A DNA stretch of 64,000 nucleotides. Origin: Rahnella bruchi. Its GTDB lineage: Bacteria > Pseudomonadota > Gammaproteobacteria > Enterobacterales > Enterobacteriaceae. The DNA is taken from the NCBI RefSeq assembly GCF_003614975.1, contig NZ_QZWI01000015.1:62001-126000 (forward strand), given 5' to 3'. Position 1 is the stretch's first letter. Each line of letters starts with the position of its first letter. Below, piece after piece: positions 37,113 to 47,838 of the stretch. The translations under genes were made by a program, and so were the position numbers. The notes beneath the pieces are model-generated. The model had not been told where the DNA came from and did not search any database. It saw only the letters and a list, made by a program, of their open reading frames with translations.

Positions 37113-39375
37113 CCTGAATCTCCTTAGACAGTTCGACAAAGAATGCGCTGTATCCCGCCACCCTGACGACCAGCCCGGCGAAATCCTGCGGACGTTTTTG
37201 CGCTTCACGTAGCTGTTCAGCATTCACCACGTTGAACTGTACATGCTGCAATTTCAATCGGGTGAAGGCCCCAAGGAAGTCAGCTAATTTATTCAGTCCC
37301 TGCTGGCCTTCGAGCGTCGATGGCGTGAATTTAACGTTCAGCAGTGTGCCGTTTGAGAGCAACGTATTGTCGAGTTTACTCACGGATTTCAGCACCGCGG
37401 TTGGCCCCTGATGATCCTGCCCCAGCATTGGGGAAAGCCCGCCGTCCGCCAGCTGTTCCCCGGCAAAGCGACCATCCGGCGTAGCACCGACCACGGCACC
37501 TAAAGGCACGTGCGCGGATACGGTGTAAGAGCCTGGCGTAAACTGTCCGCCGCGCGGATTGCGGTACTGCTCAACTTCTTTGCAGTAATAGCGCAGCAAA
37601 TCGGCGCTGATTAAATCAACCTCATCCACATCATTGCCGTATTTTTCAAAGCGGTTAATCAGACGCGCGCGAATGGCCCGGCCCTCTTCGCTGGCAAAGT
37701 TTTCTTTCAGCGAGGCCAGCAACTCGTCAAATGTCAGACGCTGCTGGTCAAACACCATGCCTTTCAGTGCATGTAACGAGTCGCTGAGGTTTGCGATGCC
37801 GATGCCCTGTACGCCGGAGAAGTTATAACGTGCGCCGCCTGCGGTAATGTCTTTGCCGCTGTCCAGACACCCTTCGATAAAGGAAGAGAGCAGCGGGACC
37901 GGAGCCCAGTCGCGGTGGCCGATATCGCAGATATTGCTGCCCTGCGCCATCAGCCGGACGTAATGGCTGATTTTCCGACGGATTTGCTCCATCAGTTCTG
38001 CATAGGTGAGCGTCGCGTTGCCTTCGTTCTCATGCAGAGTCAGCTCCATAACTTTCAGCAGGTTAAACATGGCGATGTCGTGCAGACCATAGGTTTTGCC
38101 GGGAATGGATAATTCGACGCAGCCAACCACCGCATAATCTCGTGCATCTTCAAGGCGTACGCCGCGATTAAGAAATGCCGGAACCACCACTTCGTCGTTG
38201 AAAATTTGCGGAATGCCGGTGCCGAGACGGATGGTTTCGGCCGTTTTCAGCAGGAAAGGACGGTCGATGAGTTCGTTGACCCGTACACCAAGGTTTGGCT
38301 GAGGCAGACAAATACTCTGATACGCATCCAGACACAGAAACGACAGCACATTGACGGCGCTGCGACCGGTGTCGGTCAGGCCGCCCAGCAAAATAGTGTA
38401 ACCGGTCGGAAATCCGGCGAAGTAACGCGCGCTGGAAGTTGAACGTAGCAGCACGATGTCGTTGCATTTCACCCACAGGCTTTCCAGCAATTCCTTAAGG
38501 AATTCCGGAGATTCCCCCTGGGACAGCGAATGTTGATAGAACGGCAGCATGTACTGATCGAAACGCCCGAGGGAAAGCGAACTGGCGTTGGATTCAAACT
38601 GCAAAATGATGTTCATGTACCAGAACAGCTGACAGGCCTGATAGAAATCCTGCGGCTTGTTGCCGGAAATGTGCTGTGAAAGGCGGGCAATACGTTCGAG
38701 TTCCCCCTTTCTTTGCGGGGCTTCGCACGCTTGCGCCATTTTCTCTGCCAGCGAGGCATAACGCAAAATGTGCCGTTGCGACGCTTCCAGCAGAATCAAT
38801 GCTGCCTGATAAAAGGCATTATCCGGCGCATCGTTAACGTGCTGCTTAAGTTCAGCAACTAAGTTATCCAGACCGCAACGGAGCAGGCGCGGGTAATCGA
38901 TGATGATATGCCCCTGGCCTTTGTCAGTCTGATTGATACTGAATATCTGCGTTTTGGTGGCAGCTTTTACCTCTTCCGGCATCTGACTGTTGATAAAATC
39001 TTTCATCGAACGCGATTCCCAGTAAGGGAAAAGCTGTTCGCGATAAATCTCTTTATCCTCATCAGAAATCGTAAAGCGATCCTGCGGACGGGTTGAAAAA
39101 GCATCCAGCTCCTTCAGCAGCCAGTAAGGGTCCATTTCAGGAGAGATGATCCCCGCACGCGGTTTTACCGTTCGGTTACCGGCAATCAGTTCGTCCTCAC
39201 GCAGGGTAATTTCTAAGTGATCAAGAATATAAGCCGTCGCTTTTGCCCGGCGTAAAAGCGTGGGCTCACCCTCTGTCGTGCGGTGGCTTGCTGTGTACAG
39301 CAGAGCCCGTTCCAGCGAGATTTCACGCGGGCTAGCGAAAAGCGCAGTTTTCAGACGTTCGATGCGGGAAGTCAT
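37078..39375 (-). CDS. pflD: Glycyl radical enzyme PflD (formate acetyltransferase 2-like)
   Basis: The 765-residue protein matches E. coli PflD end to end. The radical-bearing loop near the C-terminus is VVRVAGYSAFF (Gly741). The catalytic cysteine sits in VVGCVELSIPG (Cys419, Glu421). True pyruvate formate-lyases carry Cys-Cys here, while GCVE is the pattern of dehydratase/lyase-type glycyl radical enzymes (glycerol dehydratase, choline TMA-lyase). The historical name pyruvate formate-lyase 2 is therefore doubtful and the substrate is unknown. The ATG at 39375 has AAGGAG upstream. It lies between frwB and pflC. Confidence 0.94.
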   Translation of the reverse strand: MTSRIERLKTALFASPREISLERALLYTASHRTTEGEPTLLRRAKATAYILDHLEITLREDELIAGNRTVKPRAGIISPEMDPYWLLKELDAFSTRPQDRFTISDEDKEIYREQLFPYWESRSMKDFINSQMPEEVKAATKTQIFSINQTDKGQGHIIIDYPRLLRCGLDNLVAELKQHVNDAPDNAFYQAALILLEASQRHILRYASLAEKMAQACEAPQRKGELERIARLSQHISGNKPQDFYQACQLFWYMNIILQFESNASSLSLGRFDQYMLPFYQHSLSQGESPEFLKELLESLWVKCNDIVLLRSTSSARYFAGFPTGYTILLGGLTDTGRSAVNVLSFLCLDAYQSICLPQPNLGVRVNELIDRPFLLKTAETIRLGTGIPQIFNDEVVVPAFLNRGVRLEDARDYAVVGCVELSIPGKTYGLHDIAMFNLLKVMELTLHENEGNATLTYAELMEQIRRKISHYVRLMAQGSNICDIGHRDWAPVPLLSSFIEGCLDSGKDITAGGARYNFSGVQGIGIANLSDSLHALKGMVFDQQRLTFDELLASLKENFASEEGRAIRARLINRFEKYGNDVDEVDLISADLLRYYCKEVEQYRNPRGGQFTPGSYTVSAHVPLGAVVGATPDGRFAGEQLADGGLSPMLGQDHQGPTAVLKSVSKLDNTLLSNGTLLNVKFTPSTLEGQQGLNKLADFLGAFTRLKLQHVQFNVVNAEQLREAQKRPQDFAGLVVRVAGYSAFFVELSKEIQDDIIGRTAHQL

Positions 39376-39391
39376 CCTGTTCTCCTTACTT

Positions 39392-39721
39392 TCAATCCGT
39401 GACAGCAGTTTTGGCGAGATGCGCCGCAATTTTTTCCATGATGGCGTCAGCGCGTTTAACGGCGTCGCTGATGGCGACGCGTACGGTGACTTTGCCTTTG
39501 AAACGTTCTTCTTGTTTGATGCCGATGTCTTTGGTCAGGATCACGATATCAGCAGCCGCAACGTCTGCCTGTGTCAGTTCATTTTCCAGGCCAATGGAGC
39601 CCTGCGTTTCGACTTTGCATTCCCAGCCTCTGGCTTTTGCCGCACGTTCAATGGCTTCGGCCGCCATGTAGGTGTGAGCAACGCCGGACGGGCAAGCGGT
39701 GACAGCAATAATGTGAGTCAT
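39392..39721 (-). CDS. frwB: Fructose-like PTS enzyme IIB component FrwB
   Basis: This is a 109-residue IIB domain with the canonical phosphocysteine motif VTACPSGVAHTYMAAEAIE (Cys10) and VETQGSIGLENELTQADV. It should receive phosphate from the IIA domain of the PtsA fusion and pass it to sugar bound by FrwC. It lies 29 bp after frwC and 16 bp before pflD, so it is probably in one transcript with both. Confidence 0.94.
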   Translation of the reverse strand: MTHIIAVTACPSGVAHTYMAAEAIERAAKARGWECKVETQGSIGLENELTQADVAAADIVILTKDIGIKQEERFKGKVTVRVAISDAVKRADAIMEKIAAHLAKTAVTD

Positions 39722-39750
39722 GGTTTCTTCCTTCTATATTTTCAAAGAAA

Positions 39751-40830
39751 TCAGTTAATTTCGAAGTCCAGATCCAGGTCGGATTCCTGATGTTTTTTAG
39801 CGGATTGTTTTTTGGCCGCCAGGTGTTTCAGCAGGTTGACGCACAGTGCTGTGACCACCATGCCGACCAGCAATGCGCCGATGTAACCCAGTTTTCCTTC
39901 GACGACAGGCAGCACAATCAGCCCGCCCCAACCGGCATAGCATTGCGCACCGACCAGTGCGGCGGTAACGGCTGCACAGGCAGAGCCAATCATGATGGAA
40001 GGGATAACGCGTAGCGGGTCAGCGGCGGCGAAAGGTATCGCCCCCTCGGTGACACCGACGCAACCCATCAGCATCGCGGCTTTGCCCGCTTCACGTTCTT
40101 CGGTGGTGTAGTATTTGCGGCCAATCAGTGTGGCAAAACCCAGTCCGAGTGGTGGTGTGGCGATGGCCACCGCAGCAATCGCGACCACCGTATACACGCC
40201 CTGCGCCACACAAATCAGCATAAAGGCATAAGCGACTTTGTTAACCGGGCCGCCCATGTCAAAGGCGAGCATCAGCCCCATGATGATGGCGAGCACAATA
40301 ATGCTGCCTTGCTGCATGCCCTGTAGCCAGTGAGTGAGTGAGGCGGTCAGCAGGCCGACCGGTTCACCCAGCCCCCACATCATGATCCCCGCCGTAAGAA
40401 GCGTACCGATGATCGGGATCACGAAGATCGGCATCACGGAACGCAGGATCTTCGGCACTGGGATCTTCTTGAGATAGAAAACAATGATGCCGCCGAGCAG
40501 GCCAGCGATGATTGCGCCGAAGAAGCCGGCACCAAAGGAGGCACCGACCCAGGCACCGATGGCTGACGGAGCCAGTGCTGAACGGTCGGAAATTGAATAG
40601 CCGATATAGGCGGCCAGGAAAGGCACCATCAGGGTTAGACCGGCCACGCCGATATCAAACAGCTTTTTCAGATTCGGATCGGTAGCAGCATCCGGCACCG
40701 CGCCTTTGCCATACAGCATGACCGAGACAGCCAGCAGAATACCGCCTGCGACCACGAACGGGATCATATGAGACACGCCGGTCATCAGATGCTGGCGGGT
40801 ATTTTTTAGAATATTGAGCAAGTCTTTCAT
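39751..40830 (-). CDS. frwC: Fructose-like PTS permease IIC component FrwC
   Basis: This is the membrane subunit (359 residues, about nine helices) of a fructose-family PTS transporter. It starts MKDLLNILKNTRQHLMTGVSHMIPFVVAGG and contains the substrate-site sequences GLMLAFDMGGPVNKVAYAF and GCVGVTEGAIPFAAADPLR. It ends DLDLDFEIN, as in E. coli FrwC. The ATG at 40830 is chosen by that match. It is first in the minus-strand cluster and divergent from ptsA. The real sugar is not known. Confidence 0.94.
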   Translation of the reverse strand: MKDLLNILKNTRQHLMTGVSHMIPFVVAGGILLAVSVMLYGKGAVPDAATDPNLKKLFDIGVAGLTLMVPFLAAYIGYSISDRSALAPSAIGAWVGASFGAGFFGAIIAGLLGGIIVFYLKKIPVPKILRSVMPIFVIPIIGTLLTAGIMMWGLGEPVGLLTASLTHWLQGMQQGSIIVLAIIMGLMLAFDMGGPVNKVAYAFMLICVAQGVYTVVAIAAVAIATPPLGLGFATLIGRKYYTTEEREAGKAAMLMGCVGVTEGAIPFAAADPLRVIPSIMIGSACAAVTAALVGAQCYAGWGGLIVLPVVEGKLGYIGALLVGMVVTALCVNLLKHLAAKKQSAKKHQESDLDLDFEIN

Positions 40831-41197
40831 GATTGGCTCCACGAAATCCGGTGTCGGGCTAAAAATCGCAAATATCAGCGGCCTTAATTCAAAAGCCGCA
40901 GATACAGAAAGGCTATCGGTCTCAACAATAGGCTGCTGACCGTGGCGCTAATAGTGGACAAAATTGTGTTTTACTGGACTTTTGTAATGTCAGATCAAAA
41001 ATGCGAGCAGGTTCAAATAACCCGAAATATGGCGAGGTTTCTGCTGGCATTCGGTGTGTGAGCTGGCTCGCAAAAAAGCACTGACAATACATTTGTCCAG
41101 CATTTGTCATTTTTGTCTGGTAGCTATCAGCGCCTGCTGACTCTTATCCTGCAATAAGCCGGTACATTGCACCGGAATTTGGGATGAGGATTCAGAA
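40831..41197. promoter_or_regulatory. Divergent frwC / ptsA control region
   Basis: This 367-bp stretch has no gene and should hold promoters for both transcripts. I see short inverted repeats, for example CCGGT...ACCGG at 41159-41176 close to ptsA. I find no operator I can name and no perfect CRP site. Confidence 0.4.
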
Positions 41198-43702
41198 ATG
41201 ACCAAGAAGTTGAGCTTCACCTGCGTGCTGGTAAATGGTGTTCATGCCCGTCCGGCCAGTCATATTGAAACGTTGTGCAACGGTTTCGGCTCCGCATTTG
41301 AGTGGCATAACGTCCGTACTGACCGTCAGGCTGATGGTAAAAGTGTGTTGTCACTGATTGGCGCTGATATTTTACTGGGCGATGAATGCCATGTGACCAT
41401 CAAAGGCGATGACGAAGACGCGGCGCACGCTGCGCTGGCCCATTTCATCGAGCATCAGTTCCCGCTCTGCGATGAAGCCCTGCCTGAACACAATGAAAAC
41501 GCTGAACTTGAGCCGCTTCCTGAATCCCTGATGCATCTTTCCCCGCTGATTTTCCGCGCCCGTTCCGTCAGCGAAGGCTGTGCGCTGGGCAAACTGGTCA
41601 GCCTTTCCAGCGTCAATCTGGCAGCACTGACGGATTTGCCGGAGTCTCAGGGAAAAGATAAGGAGCAAAGTCTGCTTTCCGCCGGGCTGGCGCAGCTTGA
41701 TAAATCTATCGAATTACAGCTGATGGCGGGCAGCGGAACGATTACCGCCGTGCTGGAAGCGCACCGTTCTTTACTGCGTGATAATAGCCTGCGCGAAGCA
41801 TTATTGAGCCGCGTGGCACAAGGCCAGAGTTGTGCACAAAGCATTGTCGACACTGCCGCGCATTTCAGTGCGCAACTTGCACAATCGTCCAGTGCTTATT
41901 TGCGTGAACGCGAACTGGATATTCGTGATGTCAGCTTCCAGCTTTTACAGCAAATCTATGGCGAGGAACGCTTTGCTTCCCAGCGGGCGCTGAGCGAAGC
42001 CAGTATTTGTCTGGCGGATGAACTGACGCCAAGTCAGTTTCTGGAGCTGGATAAAAAACACCTCAAAGGATTGTTACTCGGCAGCGGGGGCAGCACGTCG
42101 CATACCGTAATCCTCGCCCGATCGTTCAATATTCCTGCGCTTGTCGGCGTTGATCCCAAACCGTTGCAGAATTATTTACAGCAGGATGTGCAGATCGACG
42201 GCGATCTGGGGCTGGTTGCCTGCGCGCTCAGCGAACCGGTGCGTCGTTATTATCGTCAGGAGCAGGCGGTGCATCAGGCGCTACGTGAACAGCAAAGTGA
42301 ATATCTGGATAAACCGGGCTATACCGCCGACTGCGTACGTCTTGAAGTTGCGGCTAATATTGCGCATTCGGTTGAAGCCAGCGCGGCGTTTGGCAATGGC
42401 GCCGAGGCCGTCGGGTTGTTCCGTACAGAAATGCTGTATATGGATCGCGCCAGTGCGCCTTCCGAGGATGAGTTATACAACATTTACTGCCAGGCCACGG
42501 AGGCCGCCAAAGGCAAAACCATTATCGTCCGCACTATGGATATCGGTGGCGATAAGCCAGTCAATTATCTGAATATTCCGGCTGAGAATAATCCGTTCCT
42601 TGGTTATCGCGCGGTGCGTATCTATCAGGAATTTCTGCCTTTATTCCACACACAACTGCGTTCGATCCTGCGCGCTTCAGCGCACGGAACACTGAAAATT
42701 ATGATCCCGATGATTTCTTCGATGGAAGAAATCTTATGGGTGAAAGAGAAGCTGGCGGAAGCCAAGCAGTCGCTGCGCAGTGAGCAAATCCCGTTTGATG
42801 AAAAAATTCAGCTGGGGATCATGCTGGAAGTGCCGTCGGTGATGTTCATCATCGACCAGTGCTGCGAGGAGATTGATTTCTTTAGCATCGGCAGCAACGA
42901 CCTGACGCAGTATCTGCTGGCGGTCGATCGCGATAACGCCAAAGTGACCCGCCATTACAACAGCCTGAATCCGGCTTTCCTGCGCGGTCTCGACCATGTT
43001 GTGCGCGAAGTGCATCGTCACGGTAAGTGGATTGGTTTGTGCGGCGAACTGGGGGCGAAAGGCTCGGTGCTACCGCTGCTGGTCGGGCTGGGGCTGGATG
43101 AAGTCAGCATGAGCGCGCCGTCGATTCCGGTGACCAAAGCGCGTCTGGCGAAACTCGACAGCCGCGAGTGCCGTTTGCTGCTCAACCGCGCCATGCAGTG
43201 CCGCACCTCGCTTGAAGTTGAACATCTGCTCGCGCAGTTCCGTATGGCGGTCAATGATGCACCGCTGATCACCGCGGAATGTGTGGCGCTCAATACTGAC
43301 TGGCGCAGCAAAGAAGAAGTGATTAAAGGCATGGTCGATAACCTGATGCTGGCCGGTCGCTGCCGTTATCCGCGCAAACTTGCCGCCGACGTCTGGGCGC
43401 GTGAGGCGGTATTTTCCACCGGTCTCGGTTTCGGTTTTGCGATTCCGCACACCAAATCCGAACACATTGAGCAGTCGACCATCAGCGTCGCGAAGCTCAC
43501 GCAACCGGTGCAGTGGGGCGACGAAGAGGCGCAGTTCGTCATCATGCTGACACTCAATAAACATGCCGCGGGCGACCAACATATGCGGATTTTCTCAAAG
43601 CTGGCGCGACGGATTATGCACGACAGTTTCCGCGATGCGCTGATGAATTCGACCACAGCAGCACAGATAGAAGCGCTGCTCAAACAAGAGCTTGAACTCT
43701 GA
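41198..43702 (+). CDS. ptsA: PTS multiphosphoryl transfer protein PtsA/FrwA (HPr-EI-EIIA fusion)
   Basis: This single 834-residue chain can carry phosphate from PEP to a IIB protein. The N-terminal HPr domain has [12 protein letters not shown] (His16). The enzyme I part (about 115-680) has the phospho-histidine loop [14 protein letters not shown] and a PEP-binding barrel with [33 protein letters not shown] and GLCGELGA. The C-terminal EIIA-fructose domain has [15 protein letters not shown]. It is divergent from frwC-frwB and followed 12 bp later by fsaB, so the module has its own phosphoryl chain independent of PtsHI. Confidence 0.94.
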   Translation: MTKKLSFTCVLVNGVHARPASHIETLCNGFGSAFEWHNVRTDRQADGKSVLSLIGADILLGDECHVTIKGDDEDAAHAALAHFIEHQFPLCDEALPEHNENAELEPLPESLMHLSPLIFRARSVSEGCALGKLVSLSSVNLAALTDLPESQGKDKEQSLLSAGLAQLDKSIELQLMAGSGTITAVLEAHRSLLRDNSLREALLSRVAQGQSCAQSIVDTAAHFSAQLAQSSSAYLRERELDIRDVSFQLLQQIYGEERFASQRALSEASICLADELTPSQFLELDKKHLKGLLLGSGGSTSHTVILARSFNIPALVGVDPKPLQNYLQQDVQIDGDLGLVACALSEPVRRYYRQEQAVHQALREQQSEYLDKPGYTADCVRLEVAANIAHSVEASAAFGNGAEAVGLFRTEMLYMDRASAPSEDELYNIYCQATEAAKGKTIIVRTMDIGGDKPVNYLNIPAENNPFLGYRAVRIYQEFLPLFHTQLRSILRASAHGTLKIMIPMISSMEEILWVKEKLAEAKQSLRSEQIPFDEKIQLGIMLEVPSVMFIIDQCCEEIDFFSIGSNDLTQYLLAVDRDNAKVTRHYNSLNPAFLRGLDHVVREVHRHGKWIGLCGELGAKGSVLPLLVGLGLDEVSMSAPSIPVTKARLAKLDSRECRLLLNRAMQCRTSLEVEHLLAQFRMAVNDAPLITAECVALNTDWRSKEEVIKGMVDNLMLAGRCRYPRKLAADVWAREAVFSTGLGFGFAIPHTKSEHIEQSTISVAKLTQPVQWGDEEAQFVIMLTLNKHAAGDQHMRIFSKLARRIMHDSFRDALMNSTTAAQIEALLKQELEL

Positions 43703-43713
43703 CAGGAGAGGGT

Positions 43714-44376
43714 ATGGAACTTTATCTGGATACGGCTGATATCAGCGCAGTAAAACGCTTATCCCGTATTTTGCCGTTGCAGGGCGTGACGACGAATCCG
43801 AGCATTGTGGCTAAATCGCAGACGTCCCTGTGGGAAGTGCTGCCCGCGCTTCGGGATGCGTTAGGCGGTGAAGGAAAACTCTTTGCGCAGGTTCTGGCGA
43901 ATCAGACTGAGCAAATGGTGGAAGAAGCTGAATTACTGCACTCCCGCGTACCGGGACTGGTAGTGAAAGTGCCGGTGACAGCCGCTGGCCTTGCCGCGAT
44001 TAAGATCCTGCGCACCCGTAAAATTCCGACGCTGGGCACTGCGGTTTACGGGGCCGGGCAGGGACTGCTTTCGGCACTGGCCGGTGCAGAATATGTCGCG
44101 CCGTATGTGAACCGGCTGGACGCGCAGGGCGGCGACGGCATTGCGATGGTGACGGAGTTGCAGCAATTACTGTCACTCCATGCGCCGCACGCCAAAGTGC
44201 TGGCCGCCAGTTTCAAAACGCCACGTCAGGTTCTGGCCTGTCTGCTGGCGGGCTGTCAGTCGGTCACTATTCCGGTAGACGTGGCGGAGCAGTTTATCAG
44301 CGCACCGGCGGTACAGGCTGCGGTCGATAAATTCGAACAGGACTGGCAGGGTGCTTTTGGACGATTGTCGTTGTAA
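43714..44376 (+). CDS. fsaB: Fructose-6-phosphate aldolase
   Basis: FSA is a transaldolase-like class I aldolase that splits fructose-6-phosphate into dihydroxyacetone and glyceraldehyde-3-phosphate and accepts several related substrates. The 220-residue protein has [22 protein letters not shown] and the Schiff-base lysine in VVKVPVT (Lys85). [27 protein letters not shown] follows. Placement behind ptsA matches E. coli fsaB (talC) rather than fsaA. It is cotranscribed with ptsA. Confidence 0.93.
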   Translation: MELYLDTADISAVKRLSRILPLQGVTTNPSIVAKSQTSLWEVLPALRDALGGEGKLFAQVLANQTEQMVEEAELLHSRVPGLVVKVPVTAAGLAAIKILRTRKIPTLGTAVYGAGQGLLSALAGAEYVAPYVNRLDAQGGDGIAMVTELQQLLSLHAPHAKVLAASFKTPRQVLACLLAGCQSVTIPVDVAEQFISAPAVQAAVDKFEQDWQGAFGRLSL

Positions 44377-44407
44377 ATAGATTGTCGCTGTAACGCGCTG
44401 AATAGCA

Positions 44408-44447
44408 TTAAAAAGCCCGACAGGAAAACCTGCCGGGCTGTTTTTAT
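44408..44447. terminator. Bidirectional terminator between fsaB and ysgA
   Basis: AAAAAGCCCGACAGG-AAAA-CCTGCCGGGCTGTTTTT: a long stem flanked by A and T runs, between converging genes. Confidence 0.92.
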
Positions 44448-44465
44448 TTATGTCACCGCAATTTT

Positions 44466-45293
44466 TTATTTCACGCCGTACTGGGTAAAGAAATCCAGCA
44501 TACGTTGCCAGCCATCGGCGGCGGCTTCAGGGTGGTAACTCGGACGATAGTCGGCATTAAAGGCGTGACCGGCTTCCGGATAGACGACGATTTCCGCCGT
44601 GGCATTGGCTGCACGGATCGCCTGACGCATGGTTTCAATCGTATCCAGAGGAATACTGGAATCTTCTGCGCCGTACAAACCCAGCACCGGAGCATCGAGC
44701 GCGGCTGCGCGATCTACCGGCTGCGACGGGCTGGTCAGCGTTTTATCACCGACCAGTTTTCCATACCACGCTACGCCCGCTTTCAGCTGCGGATTGTGCG
44801 CCGCATAGAGCCAGGTGATACGCCCGCCCCAGCAGAAACCGGTGATGCCTAATTTGGAAATATCCCCGCCGTGTTGTGCGGCCCAGTGGGCAGTGTGGTC
44901 GAGATCGGAAAGCACCTGCTGATCCGGCACTTTGCTGACCAGTTTGGCGAAAAGCTCGCTGATTTCGGTGTAATCACGCGGGTCGCCCTGACGGAAATAC
45001 AGCTCAGGTGCGATAGCCATATAGCCCTGTTTTGCCAGACGGCGGCAGACATCCTGAATATGTTCGTGTACGCCGAAAATTTCCTGCACTACCAGAATTA
45101 TCGGCAATTTACCGGTGAACTGTTCCGGGCGGGCGAGATAGGCGGGCATGTCTTCGCCCTGCGAGGGAATAGTGGTCTGGCCTGCGTGCAGCCCGTCGGT
45201 ATCGGTGTGAATGGTGGTGCTGGCGACGGGAGTGACCGCAGGCGCAAAGCTGGTCGGAGCCTGTTTCAGGGTAAGTAATTCTTCTTCTTTCAT
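44466..45293 (-). CDS. ysgA: Dienelactone hydrolase-family protein YsgA
   Basis: This is an alpha/beta-hydrolase of the dienelactone hydrolase family, 275 residues. The nucleophile is a cysteine in GITGFCWGGR. The other triad residues are probably the Asp in GAEDSSIP and the His in YPEAGHAFNADYRPSY. ILVVQEIFGVHEHIQDVCRRLA is the usual family motif with Glu36-type function. There is no clear signal peptide. E. coli has ysgA between metE and udp; here katE also lies before udp. Physiological substrate unknown. Confidence 0.9.
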   Translation of the reverse strand: MKEEELLTLKQAPTSFAPAVTPVASTTIHTDTDGLHAGQTTIPSQGEDMPAYLARPEQFTGKLPIILVVQEIFGVHEHIQDVCRRLAKQGYMAIAPELYFRQGDPRDYTEISELFAKLVSKVPDQQVLSDLDHTAHWAAQHGGDISKLGITGFCWGGRITWLYAAHNPQLKAGVAWYGKLVGDKTLTSPSQPVDRAAALDAPVLGLYGAEDSSIPLDTIETMRQAIRAANATAEIVVYPEAGHAFNADYRPSYHPEAAADGWQRMLDFFTQYGVK

Positions 45294-45478
45294 CGGGAGT
45301 CTCCAGGCAAGTGTCCATACGAAAATAGATAGCTATGGATTAAAACTATAGCCGGAAAGCATGAACAGCAAGGCGCAAGAGATGTTCTATAGTTAAAAGT
45401 TAATCAGGAAAGTCATCAGGGAAGATTTAGATAACGTCCACAGAACACCCGAAACCTTTGTCTGAGGAGCTATGTTCA

Positions 45479-47761
45479 ATGTCAAAATCACCGTCTAAAG
45501 TGACCAAAAAAAGTGAGCCAAAACCGGTAAGCCGCGCCCCCGCCACGGGCATCAAGTCCTCACAACCAGGCCTTGGCGATTTGGCACCGGCAGATCGCGC
45601 TTATCAGCCTTCGCCACAACCGACGCCGCCGGGAAAAGAGCCGACCGCTTCCGGCAGTGCCAAAAGTCCGAAAAATACCAATGCCAAACTCGATGCGTTA
45701 GAGCGTCATCGTAAAAATGGTGAAAAGCAGCCGCTGACCACCAATCAGGGCACTAAAATCTCCGATGACCAGAACTCGCTGAAAGCAGGTAACCGTGGCC
45801 CGACGCTGCTGGAAGATTTTATTCTCCGCGAAAAAATTACTCACTTTGACCACGAGCGCATTCCTGAACGCATCGTTCATGCGCGCGGTGCGGCGGCGCA
45901 CGGCTATTTTCAGCCTTACCGCAGCATGAAGTCGGTGACAAAAGCCAGTTTCCTTTCTGATCCGAAAAAGAAAACGCCGGTCTTTGTGCGTTTCTCTACC
46001 GTTCAGGGCGCGCGCGGGTCGGCGGATTCCGTTCGTGATATCCGCGGCTGGGCAACCAAGTTTTATACCGATGAAGGGATTTACGATCTGGTTGGCAACA
46101 ATACGCCGGTATTCTTTATTCAGGATGCGCATAAATTCCCCGATTTTGTACATGCGGTAAAACCCGAACCGCATAACGAAATCCCGCAGGGCGCCAGCGC
46201 GCACGACTCCTTTTGGGATTACGTGTCCCTGCAACCGGAAACCCTGCACAACGTTTTCTGGGCGATGTCCGACCGCGGGATCCCGCGTAGTTACCGCACG
46301 ATGGAAGGTTTTGGTATCCATACTTTCCGGTTCGTGAATGCCAAAGGTAAAGCTACCTTTGTGCGTTTCCACTGGAAACCGCTGGCCGGAAAGGCCTCTT
46401 TGTTATGGGATGAGGCGCAGAAACTGGCCGGGAAAGATGCGGATTTCCACCGCCGAGATTTGTGGGAATCCATCGAAGCCGGTGATTATCCGGAATACGA
46501 GCTGGGCGTTCAGCTGATCCCGGAAGAAGATGAATTTAAATTCGATTTCGATTTGCTCGACCCGACCAAGCTCATTCCCGAAAAACTGGTGCCGGTAGAA
46601 CTTATCGGCAAGATGGTGCTTGACCGTAACCCCGATAATTACTTTGCGGAAACCGAACAGGTCGCATTCCATCCGGGGCACGTGGTGCCGGGCATTGATT
46701 TTACCAATGATCCGCTGTTGCAGGGCCGCCTGTTTTCTTACACCGATACGCAGATCAGCCGTCTTGGCGGGCCGAATTTCCATGAGATCCCGATTAACCG
46801 CCCGACCTGTCCGTACCATAACTTCCAGCGCGACGGCATGCACCGGCAGGATATCGATACGAATCCGGCGAATTACGAGCCGAATTCCATCAACAATAAC
46901 TGGCCGAGGGAAACGCCTCCGGCAGCGTCCGGCGGCGGTTTTGAAAGCTATCCGGAGCGAATTGATGCAGAAAAAATTCGTCAGCGCAGTCCGTCATTTG
47001 CCGAATATTATGCTCATCCGCGCCTGTTCTGGCTGAGCCAGACGGCGGTGGAGCAGGATCATATCGCCGGAGCTTTCTCATTTGAATTAGCGAAAGTCGC
47101 GCGGCCTTATATCCGCGAACGTGTGGTGGATTTACTGGCGCATGTCGATCAGGGACTGGCTCAGACAGTGGCGAAAAATCTGGGGATTACGCTGTCGGCT
47201 GAAACCCAGAAAATTAAACCACCGAAGCCGGTGAATGGCCTGAAAAATGATCCGTCACTGAGTTTGTACGCCAGTGGCAAAGGCACAATCAAAGGACGTC
47301 AGGTGGCGGTATTGCTGGGTGAGGGCGTGAATGCGGCGGATGTACTGGAAACCTTACAGGCGCTTCAGGCGGCGGGTGTGCATCCTAAACTGCTGGCCAG
47401 CCATTTAGGGAATGTCACCGCCGATGATGGTTCGACACTGCCGGTGGATGCCACATTTGCCGGTTTGCCTTCCATTACCGTTGATGCAGTCATTGTTCCT
47501 CACGGGCACATTGATGCGTTGCTGATGAACGGCGATTCCCGTCATTACCTGCTTGAAGCCTATAAGCATCTGAAAGTCATCGGATTAAGCGGTGACGCGC
47601 GCCGCTTCAAATCGCTGCTGGGGCTGACGGATGATGTGCCGGAAGAAGGTGTCGTCGAGGGCGAGAAAGCTGAGGGAGCATTACTGAAAACGTTCCTGAA
47701 AGAAATGCTCAAACACCGGATCTGGTCGCGCAGTGCGGCGGCAGATTCCGTTCCTGCCTGA
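45479..47761 (+). CDS. katE: Large-subunit monofunctional catalase HPII (KatE)
   Basis: KatE is a heme catalase that breaks down hydrogen peroxide, usually expressed in stationary phase. The 760-residue protein belongs to the large-subunit clade. A disordered Pro/Ser/Lys-rich N-terminus (1-100) is followed by [14 protein letters not shown] with the distal His. Next come [34 protein letters not shown] with the distal Asn, and the proximal tyrosine region [12 protein letters not shown]. The C-terminal flavodoxin/GATase-like domain (about 600-760) is [19 protein letters not shown]. The ATG at 45479 has GAGGAG nine bases upstream. It lies between ysgA and udp, unlike in E. coli. Confidence 0.95.
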   Translation: MSKSPSKVTKKSEPKPVSRAPATGIKSSQPGLGDLAPADRAYQPSPQPTPPGKEPTASGSAKSPKNTNAKLDALERHRKNGEKQPLTTNQGTKISDDQNSLKAGNRGPTLLEDFILREKITHFDHERIPERIVHARGAAAHGYFQPYRSMKSVTKASFLSDPKKKTPVFVRFSTVQGARGSADSVRDIRGWATKFYTDEGIYDLVGNNTPVFFIQDAHKFPDFVHAVKPEPHNEIPQGASAHDSFWDYVSLQPETLHNVFWAMSDRGIPRSYRTMEGFGIHTFRFVNAKGKATFVRFHWKPLAGKASLLWDEAQKLAGKDADFHRRDLWESIEAGDYPEYELGVQLIPEEDEFKFDFDLLDPTKLIPEKLVPVELIGKMVLDRNPDNYFAETEQVAFHPGHVVPGIDFTNDPLLQGRLFSYTDTQISRLGGPNFHEIPINRPTCPYHNFQRDGMHRQDIDTNPANYEPNSINNNWPRETPPAASGGGFESYPERIDAEKIRQRSPSFAEYYAHPRLFWLSQTAVEQDHIAGAFSFELAKVARPYIRERVVDLLAHVDQGLAQTVAKNLGITLSAETQKIKPPKPVNGLKNDPSLSLYASGKGTIKGRQVAVLLGEGVNAADVLETLQALQAAGVHPKLLASHLGNVTADDGSTLPVDATFAGLPSITVDAVIVPHGHIDALLMNGDSRHYLLEAYKHLKVIGLSGDARRFKSLLGLTDDVPEEGVVEGEKAEGALLKTFLKEMLKHRIWSRSAAADSVPA

Positions 47762-47777
47762 TCCGCCATAATCTGAA

Positions 47778-47812
47778 AACAGCCCGTCTCCGATAGCGGA
47801 GATGGGCTGTTC
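47778..47812 (+). terminator. katE terminator
   Basis: A 15-bp stem (AACAGCCCGTCTCCG pairing with CGGAGATGGGCTGTT, one mismatch-type pair) and loop ATAG, 17 bp past katE. It is followed by CAAAACC rather than a T run, so strength is uncertain. Confidence 0.6.
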
Positions 47813-47838
47813 AAAACCTCATCAATTGCCCGTTAATT

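Noticed and set aside
40831-41197. Possible small gene in the frwC-ptsA spacer (minus-strand frame near 40922-41110)
   Set aside because: No ribosome site, no hydrophobic or known pattern, and the region is needed for two divergent promoters.
45698-46372. 224-codon open frame antisense to katE
   Set aside because: Opposite the catalase core, no recognisable domain, composition typical of a reverse-frame artefact.
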